64,000 bases of DNA from positions 248,001-312,000 of the forward strand of contig NZ_JAHXBU010000094.1 of assembly GCF_020178975.1 (NCBI RefSeq). The letters run 5' to 3'. Under the pieces are notes generated by a model. That model saw only the letters and a program-made list of their open reading frames with translations, had not been told where the DNA came from and searched no databases. The stretch comes from Cesiribacter sp. SM1 (GTDB lineage: Bacteria > Bacteroidota > Bacteroidia > Cytophagales > Cyclobacteriaceae). The translations under genes and the position numbers were made by a program. Positions within the stretch are counted from its first letter, which is position 1. Each line of letters begins with the position of its first letter. Below, one piece after another: positions 26,338 to 36,087 of the stretch.

Positions 26338-29300
26338 TTAGAAGCCGTCTTTATCATCTGCAGTGGCAGGCTGTACTGGTTGTGTGCCTGTGCTGAAAGG
26401 ATCGTTCTCTGCAGCAGGTACCGGTGCTGGTGCACTGAAATCATAAGGAGTATCCAGCCCCAGGTAGTCTTTGCGGAAGCGGCTTACATACCGCTTCGTT
26501 TCGGCTACATCAGATTCTACCACACCATATTCTCCGGCCTTGGCTCTTTTTGCCTTGGTGCGGATGGCTGTATTGAAATCTTCGCCGGAAGAGAACACCG
26601 CCAGGCGATTGCTCTCGTAGTTGAAGTAGTACCACACACCAGGGGCAATCTGCAGGAACACATTGATCACATTGCCAAGCTCTGCTGATTTGCGGATCTC
26701 CACAAAACCATCTACCACGGCATTGATGTCATGTGCGCCTATGTTGGAGAGACCAATTTTGCCCATGCTGTACCAGGCTTTTTTCTGCTCATTCCACTTC
26801 AGGTTCATGTCTGTGATCATAAGGCTTTTGGCCAGATCAGAGCTGATGCTCACCACCGGAGTATAGGTTTGCAGCGATTTATCCTCCCAGGCTTTCACCG
26901 GGGCCTCGCCTACTATTTCTGCCAGTTTATATACAAAGCGGCTACGCTCGGTATGCGCCTGTGGCAGGCCTACTCTTTTTACAACCTCAGTAACCGTTGT
27001 GGCCATGGCATCTTCGGCCTGCACCGGCAGCCGGTAGTCCAATACCATCAGGGAGTTCATATCAAACTCACTGCTCTGGAAGCTACCCTTACCCAAGCCG
27101 GCTGCTTTTACCTGCAGGCTGTTTTTATCGTTTGGCATAAAGGTAAGCGGACCTTCAAAGCGTACCTCACCGGTACCTTCGTTATAGGCAAAAATGCGGC
27201 CTACATACGACTTACCCGCTTTCTTGCTCATTTCTTCAATGCGGTACTCATTATTCAGCGCATCGTAAGAAAGTATACCTGCCGGCACAAAGAGGTCCTG
27301 GTCTTCAGGAGCCCTTTTCTTAGTTACAAAGCTTGGATACAGATCGTTGGTGCGGCTGTCGTAATGAATACCGGCAATCAGTGGTGCATCATCTTCGGTT
27401 ACACTTTTGTTGAAGTCAAAGGCAATCTCCTTCTGCTCACCGGTACTCTTGTACTTGATCCAGGTGTTGTAGTTAGGAATGCTCTTCAGGTCGAGCTTAA
27501 CAGAACCATCCAGCTCCAGTGCAGGCTTGTGAGCAAACATGGTTACCTTACCGCGGTAGATCATACCGGGAGAAATACCCATTTTTTCCTCCTCCTTCAC
27601 CTGGCCGCTCGATAGGGTGTGCAGCTCTTTTTTACGGCGGCCTTCGTTTGCCTCAACCAGCTGAAAACTGTTGAACTGAATATTAAAAGTATCGGCAGTA
27701 GAGGTTACCAGGCGGTAGGTAGCCTTACCCATAAATTTATTTCTGCTCTCTACCTTAATAGCACCATTAACCAGGTGGTGATACTCGTTGAGCGTATCCA
27801 TTACAATGGTGGCATTTGCCAGCTCCTGTAAACGGGCATTTTCCAAAATTTCTACCTGGTTGTTTTCAGGTGTGATCTTGGCATCTGCCACACGAATAAA
27901 GGGAATACCACTTACCGTAAGCTTAAGGGCATCGATATCATACACTGCATTTTCGGCATTGAAAGCAAGTGAATCAAGCTCTTTGCGGGTAGTGTAGAAA
28001 TAGGAAGTGCTGATGTCTACATCTTTAGGCTTGCTCATGACAACCTTTTTCTCCTCGAAATTCCAGGTAGCTTTTGGAATAGAGGTTCGGTACTGGGCAA
28101 AAGGAAAATCAAGTGCCGCCACACCTTCTACCTCAGGGCTAACGGTAGCGTTACCTTTGTCGAGGTTAAAGGCAATGCGCACATCCTTAGCTGCCAGAAT
28201 TGGCTTCTGCGCATTGGATGAGTTAATCTTAAAGTCTGCATTCTGAGCCTGGAAATCGCGCTGGTTAAAGGTATAAGCTTTAGACTCAACCTCGGCACCC
28301 TTGGTTAAGAGCTTACCACCACCATAGAGGCCCTGCTTACGCAGCAGCATCTGGCCATCGAGCTGAGCAACACCATCAAAAAGTTCAAAAGGCTTTTTCT
28401 TGTTGTAGATGTTGAGGCTATCGCTCTTGGGCAGCCACTTCATGCTATAATCTGCCACGTCTGCTTTTGGATAGTTTGCATTACCAACTGCACCCTGCTT
28501 CATTTCCATTTTATAGCCATCGGCCTTCACTGAGTCTTCAAAGAAGTAGAAGTCTCTGGAGTAGAGGGTACTGGTAAGGTACTTGATGTTGCCCTTACCG
28601 CGCAGACCTTTCTGGTCGAGCACCAGCGTATCGTACAAAGTAGCCGAACCGCCATAGAGCGAATAGCCATTTCGGGGAACAATGTGCTGAAAGCCAAGAG
28701 AGTTATCGGGCAGTACAACCAGGGTTTCTTCAAAATCTGGTACGATGCCTCCGCTGGAGAAAGTACCTTTGAACGAAATGGCTGCCGGGTCGCTACTACT
28801 CAAACTGTCTATGCCAAACGGAGGAATGGCAAAGCTGATGTTTTTACTGTAGGCACCGCCTGCAACTTCTTTCCTGTCGAAGAATACAGTAGAACCTGTC
28901 ATGGCATCAAAAACAGGGTACTCGGGAAAATCCCTCATACTGGACTTGTTGTTGGCCAGGTCTATGTAGAGCTTACCAGATGTTTGTGCCAGCTGGTTGT
29001 CGAGGCGCTTCTTTTTAAGATCTTTGGTGTCCTGGAAGTTATCTACATCGAACTGGATAGACTGAATCTTTGGCAGGTTGATCAGGAAGCTATCGTAATC
29101 AAAACGCATTTGCTCACCCATAAAAATAAAGCTACCCGCCTGTACCTTACCATCGAAGCTGAAATCGCGGTTCTGCAGCAGCGTTATTTCGCGGTTTGTA
29201 GGTTCAATAACTACATTCTTAGCCCTGCTGATGTAGAACTGCTCAATACCGCGCACTTTCAGCTCCTGCTTATCCAGGTAGAGGGTTGCGTTTGGCAGCT

Positions 29301-31116
29301 TAGGCTCCAGCGAAGGAATTAAGAGGTTGTCGAAGTCTTTTTTACGCGTTTTGCTTAGTACATAATGGAAGCCCTTGCGGTTAATTTTCACCCAGCCTGT
29401 GGCTACATCATAATCTATATATCCGTTCTGCATCAGCACTTTCATGGCACTGCGAACGGTACCAGGCTCCTGCCTCAGGTCTTTGGCCATATCATCGGCA
29501 TAAAACTCCGACGACTGCAGCTTGCGGGCATAACCCACCACCATTTGCAGGGGATGGAAGTTATAAATACCCTTCAGATCATCGAAGCGCTGCGGATGGA
29601 AGAACTCCTGCGAAGTAAAATAGGCAGGAACCTGCCCTTTTCCGCTTAATATGGAAATATTGATGCTGTCAACATTGGTATTCCACTGCATAAGGTCGGC
29701 AGTGATGTCCATCTGGAAAAACGAAGACACAAATGGCGTATACTTGAAGGCACCGCCATCTTTAATAAGCGTAAGCACACCGGTAGCAGTGTTAAAGCGC
29801 GACTGTACCGCCGGATGGTAAACAGAATCCTTCTGGTGATACAACACTACCGCCGAGCGATCAGCACTTATAACAGTATCCTGCAGGTTAAACTGCAGGG
29901 CGCGAATGTTGAAACGCTGCTTTCCGGCCTCCTTCAGCTCTATGGAAGCCATGCCTCCATTTACCGAAGAGCTGTATATTTTATTGCCGGAGAGGGCAAA
30001 ACCACCACGGTAAACAAGCTCATCGCTGATGCCATTTACTTTAATATTGCTATCGTAAGACTTAAATCGCGGGTACTGGGCCTGATCGGGGCTTGCATAA
30101 CGTGTTCCCTTGTACTCGAACACACCTTCTACAGGTGTATCCAGTTTTCCAGAATAGGTAAGTTTTACACCATCGGCATCCAGCTCGGGCTTGCTGCTTT
30201 TAAATGAATACGGCCCGAAGGTAGCATAAACAGATTCTGCCGGCAGGCCGGCATTTGTCCAGTCAAATACACCGCCGTCGCCCACAAATACCTCTCTGAG
30301 CACCATCAGATCGCCTTTGGTGTTTTTAAGCACTACAGAATCCTGGTTACTTACAAATACCAGCGAAACTCCCTGCAGGCTAATCACAGGTCCCTCTACC
30401 TGGGGCAGCTCCTGCTGAACATAAACAGGTACGGGTGCCGGGGCAGCTTTGGCTTTTTTAGTGTCTTTTGATTTAGTTTCTTCCGCAGGTGTATCCCAGG
30501 ATTCCCAGCCGGTGCTCCAGTTATCATCGGCCTTATCGGCTGGCACATCCCAGTCGCTAAAAGCGCTGGTTTCCTCTTCAGGTTCTTCTTTTGGCTGTTC
30601 CTTTACCACCACAGGCTCCGGATAGCGAAAGTTAAAACTGCCGCCAACCGCATAAAGGCGTGAGTAGTTGGTAAAATAGAGTGCCCTGTTTTGCAGAAAC
30701 TGGGCCGCTCCCTCCATAAAACGGGTAAGATTTTTACTATCGCCTTCCTTAAACAGGCGTTCGCTGATCTCCAGCAGCTCATTTACGGAATTGCCTTTGC
30801 CGGCAGCACCTGCCAGCATACCAAAATAAGCAGTAAAGTGGGGCGCTGGCTTGTAGCGCTTTTGCTCCATCTGGCTGGCCAGGGCCATAATACGGTTTTG
30901 CTGCTCGCCAGAGAACCCTCCGGCAGCCCAGGCAGAATCGAACTTAACCCCCCAGCTGCGGGCTTGTGGATTGGCCGTTCCGCTTAGCATAGTTGCTACG
31001 CCCTGCCCATATCCCGAAGGATCTTTAGGAAGGGTTTGTGCCACCAGCTGCTGTCCGGTCAATAGCAGCGCCATAACACACACAGTGCACAGTAACTGTA
31101 GTTTCATCTTTAACAT
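26338..31116 (-). CDS. Very large secreted protein of unknown function
   Basis: I start the gene at 31116, giving 1592 residues beginning MLKMKLQLLCTVCVMALLL with a signal peptide ending around VAQ. The frame is open 43 codons further up, but that extension has no signal-peptide character. A helical N-terminal part (about 40-160) is followed by an acidic, Trp-containing low-complexity linker (about 170-220). After that, more than 1000 residues of mostly beta-strand sequence follow, resembling stacked beta-jellyroll or beta-taco segments with repeated phrases of the type ITLLQNRDFSFDGKVQAG. Residues about 520-600 look like a winged helix (AMKVLMQNGYIDYD, GWVKINRKG), odd for a secreted protein. 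There is no T9SS tail or membrane anchor, so it is probably periplasmic. I do not recognise a named family. Confidence 0.75.
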   Translation of the reverse strand: MLKMKLQLLCTVCVMALLLTGQQLVAQTLPKDPSGYGQGVATMLSGTANPQARSWGVKFDSAWAAGGFSGEQQNRIMALASQMEQKRYKPAPHFTAYFGMLAGAAGKGNSVNELLEISERLFKEGDSKNLTRFMEGAAQFLQNRALYFTNYSRLYAVGGSFNFRYPEPVVVKEQPKEEPEEETSAFSDWDVPADKADDNWSTGWESWDTPAEETKSKDTKKAKAAPAPVPVYVQQELPQVEGPVISLQGVSLVFVSNQDSVVLKNTKGDLMVLREVFVGDGGVFDWTNAGLPAESVYATFGPYSFKSSKPELDADGVKLTYSGKLDTPVEGVFEYKGTRYASPDQAQYPRFKSYDSNIKVNGISDELVYRGGFALSGNKIYSSSVNGGMASIELKEAGKQRFNIRALQFNLQDTVISADRSAVVLYHQKDSVYHPAVQSRFNTATGVLTLIKDGGAFKYTPFVSSFFQMDITADLMQWNTNVDSINISILSGKGQVPAYFTSQEFFHPQRFDDLKGIYNFHPLQMVVGYARKLQSSEFYADDMAKDLRQEPGTVRSAMKVLMQNGYIDYDVATGWVKINRKGFHYVLSKTRKKDFDNLLIPSLEPKLPNATLYLDKQELKVRGIEQFYISRAKNVVIEPTNREITLLQNRDFSFDGKVQAGSFIFMGEQMRFDYDSFLINLPKIQSIQFDVDNFQDTKDLKKKRLDNQLAQTSGKLYIDLANNKSSMRDFPEYPVFDAMTGSTVFFDRKEVAGGAYSKNISFAIPPFGIDSLSSSDPAAISFKGTFSSGGIVPDFEETLVVLPDNSLGFQHIVPRNGYSLYGGSATLYDTLVLDQKGLRGKGNIKYLTSTLYSRDFYFFEDSVKADGYKMEMKQGAVGNANYPKADVADYSMKWLPKSDSLNIYNKKKPFELFDGVAQLDGQMLLRKQGLYGGGKLLTKGAEVESKAYTFNQRDFQAQNADFKINSSNAQKPILAAKDVRIAFNLDKGNATVSPEVEGVAALDFPFAQYRTSIPKATWNFEEKKVVMSKPKDVDISTSYFYTTRKELDSLAFNAENAVYDIDALKLTVSGIPFIRVADAKITPENNQVEILENARLQELANATIVMDTLNEYHHLVNGAIKVESRNKFMGKATYRLVTSTADTFNIQFNSFQLVEANEGRRKKELHTLSSGQVKEEEKMGISPGMIYRGKVTMFAHKPALELDGSVKLDLKSIPNYNTWIKYKSTGEQKEIAFDFNKSVTEDDAPLIAGIHYDSRTNDLYPSFVTKKRAPEDQDLFVPAGILSYDALNNEYRIEEMSKKAGKSYVGRIFAYNEGTGEVRFEGPLTFMPNDKNSLQVKAAGLGKGSFQSSEFDMNSLMVLDYRLPVQAEDAMATTVTEVVKRVGLPQAHTERSRFVYKLAEIVGEAPVKAWEDKSLQTYTPVVSISSDLAKSLMITDMNLKWNEQKKAWYSMGKIGLSNIGAHDINAVVDGFVEIRKSAELGNVINVFLQIAPGVWYYFNYESNRLAVFSSGEDFNTAIRTKAKRAKAGEYGVVESDVAETKRYVSRFRKDYLGLDTPYDFSAPAPVPAAENDPFSTGTQPVQPATADDKDGF

Positions 31117-31285
31117 CTTAAATACACACCTTAACATCACAAGAAGTGCCTCTTTATCAGGAGACTCTATAAACCAGCACAACCTACAGGATAAAACGAT
31201 GCCATGCCACGTAATTGTATATGGTAAATTACATGCATGGGGCAATCGGCCATTTTTCTTTTATTATGGCTGCTCTAACAGCCTT

Positions 31286-32119
31286 TCAGGGCTGCTTTAA
31301 AAGTTGCAGGCTGGCCCACTTTCCATCAGCAAAACGCGCAACCTCCTCTAAGCCAAGCCCATGAGCCAGATCCAGCAGGTCTGGAATATCCTCTTCGTAA
31401 AAGCCGCTTAACAGTAAATGACCATCCGGCTGTAAAAATTCCACATACAGGTCCATTTCTTCCAGCAGCACGTTTTTATTGATGTTGGCCAGTACAATAT
31501 CGTAGCGTCCGCCAATGCCACTTTCGGCCAGTGTACCCAGCCGCACCTGAATTTCGGGACATTTGTTGAGCAGGCAGTTTTCCTGTCCGTTCTCCACACA
31601 CCATTCGTCTATATCGCAGGCCCACACCTCTGCAGCTCCGCGTTTAAACGCCATGATAGCCAGAATAGCCGTTCCGCAGCCAACGTCCAGCACACGCATG
31701 CCCTGGTGGTTGAGGTGGAGCTGCTGCTGTAACATCAGGCGGGTGGTCTGGTGATGGCCGGTACCAAACGACATTTTTGGGGTAATGATGATCTCGTAAG
31801 GCACATCGGGCCGTGGCGGGTGGAAGGAGGCCCGTACTACACACTCATCTCCAATCTCAATCAGGTCGTAATTTTTCTCCCACTCTTCGTTCCAGTTCTT
31901 TTTATCCAGGGTTTTTACCTCCCACTCCAGGGCAGCATCCATCATGTACTGCTTCAGGATAGAATCTGTAGCATCTCTATTGTAGGATTTTACAGGGGCA
32001 TAAGCAGCAAAACCACGCTCCTCTTCTGCAAAAGCTTCGAATCCTAATTCGGCTAGCTCGGCCTGAATAATGTCACAGTAGGTTCCATCGCAACGAACCA
32101 GCAATTCGATATAATCCAT
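31286..32119 (-). CDS. prmA: Ribosomal protein L11 methyltransferase
   Basis: PrmA trimethylates lysines and the N-terminus of ribosomal protein L11. The 277-residue protein has an N-terminal substrate-recognition domain (about 1-110) and a C-terminal class I methyltransferase domain. Motif I is VLDVGCGTAILAIMAFKRGA at about residue 142-160, motif II is VWACDIDE, and the motif IV region is YDIVLANINKNVLLE (NPPY-like). MSFGTGHHQTTRLML just before motif I is characteristic of PrmA. The length is close to the Bacteroidota norm. It lies upstream of the giant secreted protein gene, 169 bp away on the same strand. No clear terminator separates them, so they may be co-transcribed. Confidence 0.94.
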   Translation of the reverse strand: MDYIELLVRCDGTYCDIIQAELAELGFEAFAEEERGFAAYAPVKSYNRDATDSILKQYMMDAALEWEVKTLDKKNWNEEWEKNYDLIEIGDECVVRASFHPPRPDVPYEIIITPKMSFGTGHHQTTRLMLQQQLHLNHQGMRVLDVGCGTAILAIMAFKRGAAEVWACDIDEWCVENGQENCLLNKCPEIQVRLGTLAESGIGGRYDIVLANINKNVLLEEMDLYVEFLQPDGHLLLSGFYEEDIPDLLDLAHGLGLEEVARFADGKWASLQLLKQP

Positions 32120-32276
32120 TTTGTTGTATGTTAAATCCCTAACTTAATATCTGCTTCTTGTGGCTGTAGATCAGCCATTTGGCTTTAAACAGTAATTCTT
32201 ATTTTTTCCCTTACATCTTTTAGGAGAGCACAGGAACAATATTCATATTTGTATTAATTACCCAGCTCTCTCTACT

Positions 32277-32957
32277 ATGTACCAGCTAAAAGCACTCTTT
32301 TGTGTTCTGTGTATTGCTGTATTACTCAGCGGCTGCGCTGGCTCATACCGCACTATCAATCCGGAAAGCCTACCCTACCGGCAGCACCCAACAAGTACCG
32401 ATGCTGCGGTGCAGGTTGGTTATCACTATAATATACTGACAGAATTAGGGAACAAAAAATTTGCCCGCAAGGAGAAAAAAAAGAACCTGAACCTGGTAGC
32501 GGTAAAAATAACCAATAATACCGACCGCACACTTATTTTTGGCAAAGACATCTTTTTGCGTTCAGAGGGCCAGATGGTTGCCCCGGTAAGCTATATGAGA
32601 ACCTTCCGCACATTGAAACACAAGACCCCGCTCTACCTGTTGTACCTGCCAATCATCCACCTCAACGTCACTACGGTTGAACAAACCCACAGCGGGTTCA
32701 AGCAGCGGTTTTATCCGGTAGGGCTAATTGTAGGCCCCATTCTTAGCTTTGGCAATATGTTCAAAGCGCACTCAAACAACAAAAAGTTTTTAAGAGAGCT
32801 AAAAGCACACACGCTGCAGGATAAATCAATAAAACCTGGCGAAACAGTATATGGCCTACTGGGTGTGCAAAAAGCAACCTTTAAGCCTATCGAAGCAGAG
32901 ATTAGGGTGAAAGGTGATAAAATTGTTCAGGATGAGTACTACATAGAAGGATATTGA
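32277..32957 (+). CDS. Hypothetical lipoprotein
   Basis: The 226-residue protein starts MYQLKALFCVLCIAVLLSGC, a standard lipoprotein signal with Cys20. The mature part has a basic stretch (KKFARKEKKKNLN) and a predicted beta-sandwich middle (LVAVKITNNTDRTLIFGKDIFL). Two hydrophobic patches follow, one containing LLYLPIIHLNVT. The sequence NLVAVKITNNTD resembles carrier-type beta domains found in many lipoproteins of unknown role. It is a single gene, divergent from prmA and ending at a bidirectional terminator. Confidence 0.75.
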   Translation: MYQLKALFCVLCIAVLLSGCAGSYRTINPESLPYRQHPTSTDAAVQVGYHYNILTELGNKKFARKEKKKNLNLVAVKITNNTDRTLIFGKDIFLRSEGQMVAPVSYMRTFRTLKHKTPLYLLYLPIIHLNVTTVEQTHSGFKQRFYPVGLIVGPILSFGNMFKAHSNNKKFLRELKAHTLQDKSIKPGETVYGLLGVQKATFKPIEAEIRVKGDKIVQDEYYIEGY

Positions 32958-32977
32958 TGCCAGCTTGGCCATAAAGT

Positions 32978-33009
32978 AAAAACACCGCCTTTCAAAAGCG
33001 GTGTTTTTT
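32978..33009. terminator. Bidirectional intrinsic terminator
   Basis: An 11-bp stem (AAAACACCGC / GCGGTGTTTT) with flanking A and T tracts lies between two convergent genes (lipoprotein at 32277-32957 and DUF6150 at 33014-33346). It serves both. Confidence 0.92.
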
Positions 33010-33013
33010 ATTT

Positions 33014-33346
33014 TTAGCGGCAGCCTGCAAAAGAAGCTACGTCGGTATAGGCAATGGTAAAATCGGCAAAGGCTCTGCTATCTGCCAGGTAGATCCTAAA
33101 ATCGGCAAATGCTGGTTTATCCGTAAAGTACCAGTGCCCGGGCTGGTCGGCATAGAGTTTGTTCTCTTCTGAATAAACCACCAGGTCGGCAGAGGTTTCG
33201 TACTCCTCTACATACACCCGGAAATGCGCCTCCTCGGGCCTCTCAGTTACATAAACCGAGCCCCGAAGCTTGCACACATCAGGGGCCGCCCGCTCAGCCG
33301 GAGCCCCGCCCAGCAAGCAAAGTAATCCTATCAGTAGTAATTTCAT
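33014..33346 (-). CDS. DUF6150-like small secreted protein
   Basis: This 110-residue protein has a short signal peptide (LLLIGLLCLLGGAPA). The mature part is built of repeated motifs of the form VYVTERPEEAHFRVYV, DLVVYSEENKLYADQPG, WYFTDKPAFADFRIYL and FADFTIAYTD, ending FAGCR. Cysteines occur only near each end (VCKLRG and AGCR), which could form a disulphide closing the repeat. I recognise this pattern as DUF6150, a common Bacteroidota family with no known role. The internal repeats suggest a small beta-solenoid. It shares a terminator with the convergent lipoprotein gene. Confidence 0.78.
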   Translation of the reverse strand: MKLLLIGLLCLLGGAPAERAAPDVCKLRGSVYVTERPEEAHFRVYVEEYETSADLVVYSEENKLYADQPGHWYFTDKPAFADFRIYLADSRAFADFTIAYTDVASFAGCR

Positions 33347-33425
33347 GCTGCTATCTTAACTTAAATAGGGTGCTGAACATTGCAACAGCCCTAATTTATT
33401 TCTTTCTAAGAACATAAACCTGCCA

Positions 33426-35612
33426 TCAATGGTGCTCTTCTCCGCCAAAGATCTTCCAGATAAAACCTCCGTTTACCACAAAGCCATCTGTTGGCGCCCA
33501 AATTTGCGCAAAGCTTGGGTTGGTAAAGGGCGGGTATACTATATCGCTGTAGCGCGACTGACGGGCATCTACAAAATTCTCAAAATTCAGGAACAGGCTG
33601 AACTTTCTCATCTCCCGCATGGCCATGATGCCCATAATCCAGTAATCCCGGGTTTGGGTATAGTCACTTAAGTATTGCCTGCCAGTATAGTACGCTTCGT
33701 AGCCAATGCGCCACTTGCCATGCTGCTCAAACATAAGCACTGCCCCTGCAGTGTGGCGGGGGGTAAGGGGCTTCTGCCGGTTTATGTTGTAGTACTGCAG
33801 CTCTACATCGGTAAAGGCATACTGCAAAAAGAGCTTAAAATCGCCCATGGTAAAGCGGGCATTGGTTTCTGAGCCCATGCTGCGCACCGGGCCATTGGCA
33901 TTGCTGAAACTATATTGACCATAGATTTCACTTAGCACCAGTGCATCCTGCAGGCGGGTGTAAAAAAAGAGCTGGTTAAGCGAGAAGGTGATGTTATCGC
34001 CAATACCTGTTGTGTAGTTAACATCAAAATTGCCACCGTAGCTGCGCTCTGCCTTTGCATCGGCAGCGGTAATGGGCAATACGTTACGGAACACCATTGC
34101 CTCTGCCTCTTCTGTAAACACCGTTGGCAGTTTATAACCTAAACCTCCGCCCAGGCGGGCTGTAAACTTACGCACAGGCTTGTACATGAATGAAAGCCTT
34201 GGCAGCACAAAGGTACCATAGTCGGTATTATGGTCTGTGCGAAGGCCAGTCTCCAGTGCCAGCTGCTCACTTAGCTGCCAGCTGTGCTGGGCAAAAGCGC
34301 CCAGGGTGGTATTGCTGTAGTCGCGTGCCTGTATGGCGGATTGTTGCTCCGTAAACTGATCGGTAAAGAGGTTAAGCCCCCCAATCCAGCGGCTGTCTTC
34401 CTCGCCAAAGCTATAGCTGGCCTCGGTAAAGCTGGCCCACTGCTCACCTGCAAAGCGGTAGTCGGGAACCCGAATCTCACGGTCGAAATAGCTGATGCTG
34501 TTCTTTAATACCAGGGCCGCATTGTTTGCATACTGCTTTTCAAAAGCAAGCTGGGAGGAAACACGTTTAGAGCTATTCTCCTCTGTAAAAGGGTTGGTAG
34601 CGCTCGGACCCGACTCAATAGCGGCAATGTCTCCGCCCACACGCTCTTCCAGTGCGGCATTCACACCCACCCAAAGGGTAGCATCATCGCCAAAGTAACG
34701 GAACAGGCGCGGGTTAAGGGTTAGGCTGCGTACCTGAGGTATGTCTGAGAAGCCATCGTCGTTTGGATCGTATGGCTCCTGCAGGTTGCCGGAGGCATAA
34801 ACGGTAGAGCCCCATTTTTCATTTCTGCCACTGTAAAAAGCATTGAGGGTGGTACCCAGGGCGCTTGTCTGGTTTAGCATAAGGCTTAGCTCGGGCTCCT
34901 CCCCTGGCTTTTTGGTTACCAGGTTTACCAGGCCGGCAATGGCACCCCCGCCATAGAGAGTGGAAGCACTGCCCTTGATTACCTCTACCTGCTGCAGATC
35001 CAGCGGCGGCACCTGCATAATGCTCAAGCCACTGGCAAAACCACTGTATAGCGGAAAACCATCGCGCAGCAGCTGAGTGTAGCGCCCATCGAGCCCCTGT
35101 ATGCGAATGCTCTGGTTGGCAGAGTTGGCAGAGGTTTGCTGCATTTGGATACCGGTACTTTCGCGCAGCAGCATGGCAATGTTGGTGGAGTTCATTACTG
35201 CCTTTTCGCCCAGCTCCTCGCCGGAAATTGCTTCTACCCGGGTGGGTATATCTTCAATGGTGCGGCTGCTGCGGGTGGCACTTACCACCACGGCCTCCAG
35301 TTCTTCTTCGGGCTCCAGCTCCACCAGCAGAGGCTCCTCGCCGGAGCGCGGAAACTGCAGATCTAGTTGCTGCGACTCATAACCCACAAAGGAAAAAATA
35401 ACAGTTTGCTGGCCCGCCGGAATATTTTCTACCACCACCAGCCCACTGGCATTGGCAGTTGCGCCTATGGTAGTGCCCTTAAGCTGTGCGGTAGCGCCGG
35501 GCAGGGCTTCGCCGGAGTCATGATCTACAATCCGGGCGCGAAGGGTGTGTTGTGCAAAGCTCAGGGAGCTGCACATAAGGCATAGGTATAGAAACAGGAA
35601 TAACCTTTTCAT
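33426..35612 (-). CDS. TonB-dependent outer-membrane receptor
   Basis: The 728-residue receptor has a signal peptide (LFLYLCLMCSSLSFA) and a carboxypeptidase-regulatory-like domain at about 25-105 (RARIVDHDSGEALPGATAQLKG). A plug domain follows at about 115-230 (VVSATRSSRTIEDIPTRVE, and VEVIKGSASTLYGGGAIAG), and then a 22-strand barrel. This is the BtuB/FecA-like class with CarbopepD_reg_2, not a SusC. It imports a bound ligand across the outer membrane with TonB energy. The C-terminus ends GGEEHH. A Cys/His-rich small secreted protein is encoded just upstream, which suggests metal uptake; this is inference from context. A hairpin at 35653-35667 lies between the two genes. Confidence 0.9.
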   Translation of the reverse strand: MKRLFLFLYLCLMCSSLSFAQHTLRARIVDHDSGEALPGATAQLKGTTIGATANASGLVVVENIPAGQQTVIFSFVGYESQQLDLQFPRSGEEPLLVELEPEEELEAVVVSATRSSRTIEDIPTRVEAISGEELGEKAVMNSTNIAMLLRESTGIQMQQTSANSANQSIRIQGLDGRYTQLLRDGFPLYSGFASGLSIMQVPPLDLQQVEVIKGSASTLYGGGAIAGLVNLVTKKPGEEPELSLMLNQTSALGTTLNAFYSGRNEKWGSTVYASGNLQEPYDPNDDGFSDIPQVRSLTLNPRLFRYFGDDATLWVGVNAALEERVGGDIAAIESGPSATNPFTEENSSKRVSSQLAFEKQYANNAALVLKNSISYFDREIRVPDYRFAGEQWASFTEASYSFGEEDSRWIGGLNLFTDQFTEQQSAIQARDYSNTTLGAFAQHSWQLSEQLALETGLRTDHNTDYGTFVLPRLSFMYKPVRKFTARLGGGLGYKLPTVFTEEAEAMVFRNVLPITAADAKAERSYGGNFDVNYTTGIGDNITFSLNQLFFYTRLQDALVLSEIYGQYSFSNANGPVRSMGSETNARFTMGDFKLFLQYAFTDVELQYYNINRQKPLTPRHTAGAVLMFEQHGKWRIGYEAYYTGRQYLSDYTQTRDYWIMGIMAMREMRKFSLFLNFENFVDARQSRYSDIVYPPFTNPSFAQIWAPTDGFVVNGGFIWKIFGGEEHH

Positions 35613-35652
35613 TTAATTACTTTGAATAAAACAGAATAGAACAGCGGAAAAA

Positions 35653-35667
35653 GGGCTGAAAAAGCCC
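35653..35667 (-). terminator. Small hairpin between the Cys/His-rich gene and the TonB receptor gene
   Basis: On the minus strand GGGCT-TTTTC-AGCCC is followed by TTTTT, a short intrinsic-terminator shape. It lies between two genes that look like one operon, so it may lower expression of the receptor relative to the small protein. Confidence 0.55.
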
Positions 35668-35683
35668 GGGGAAAAGGGTATTA

Positions 35684-36007
35684 CTACTGGGGCGGGTGCC
35701 AGATGCCGTACTGTGGGGCTACAGATGGGTTTTGGATCAGCACACAAAGCTGCTGATGATGGGGTGTAACAGGATTTGCTTCCGGAGTTAGTTGCTGCGC
35801 TGCCTCAATAAGTAAACAGCAGCCAGCACAGGCAAATGGATTACACTGCTCTCCTTCTTCACCATCATGCTCCTCTTTATCAGAATGAGCATCCTGCTGC
35901 TCTTCGCAATTTTCTGTACAGCAGGAAAGAGCCGGCAAACTGGCGAGCGCCGGTGCCGAGCTTAAAAGCATTACCTGTAGCAATAAAAGGAGCGATAACA
36001 GCCTCAT
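35684..36007 (-). CDS. Small secreted Cys/His-rich protein, possible metal binding (DUF6660-like)
   Basis: Starting at ATG 36007 the 107-residue product begins MRLLSLLLLLQVMLLSSAP, a clean signal peptide; a frame extension to 36058 would put 17 residues ahead of it. The mature part contains SCCTENC, an acidic His-containing linker (AHSDKEEHDGEEGEQ), CNPFACAGCC, PHHQQLC and the tail GIWHPPQ. This resembles the DUF6660 / HYC_CC_PP type of small Bacteroidota proteins that often sit beside TonB receptors. Seven or more cysteines with several histidines suggest binding of a soft metal such as Cu or Zn outside the cytoplasm. The family name is from memory and is moderately sure. Confidence 0.68.
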   Translation of the reverse strand: MRLLSLLLLLQVMLLSSAPALASLPALSCCTENCEEQQDAHSDKEEHDGEEGEQCNPFACAGCCLLIEAAQQLTPEANPVTPHHQQLCVLIQNPSVAPQYGIWHPPQ

Positions 36008-36087
36008 TCCTGCAAAAGTACGAATTTCAGCATAAATGCATGGGCTGCCCTCTTTCAAATAACATCACTTATCTATAGCTTAAAAAT

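Noticed and set aside
26731-27615. 294-codon plus-strand open frame
   Set aside because: It is antisense to the giant secreted protein and reads like a shadow, rich in His, Phe and Tyr without domain motifs.
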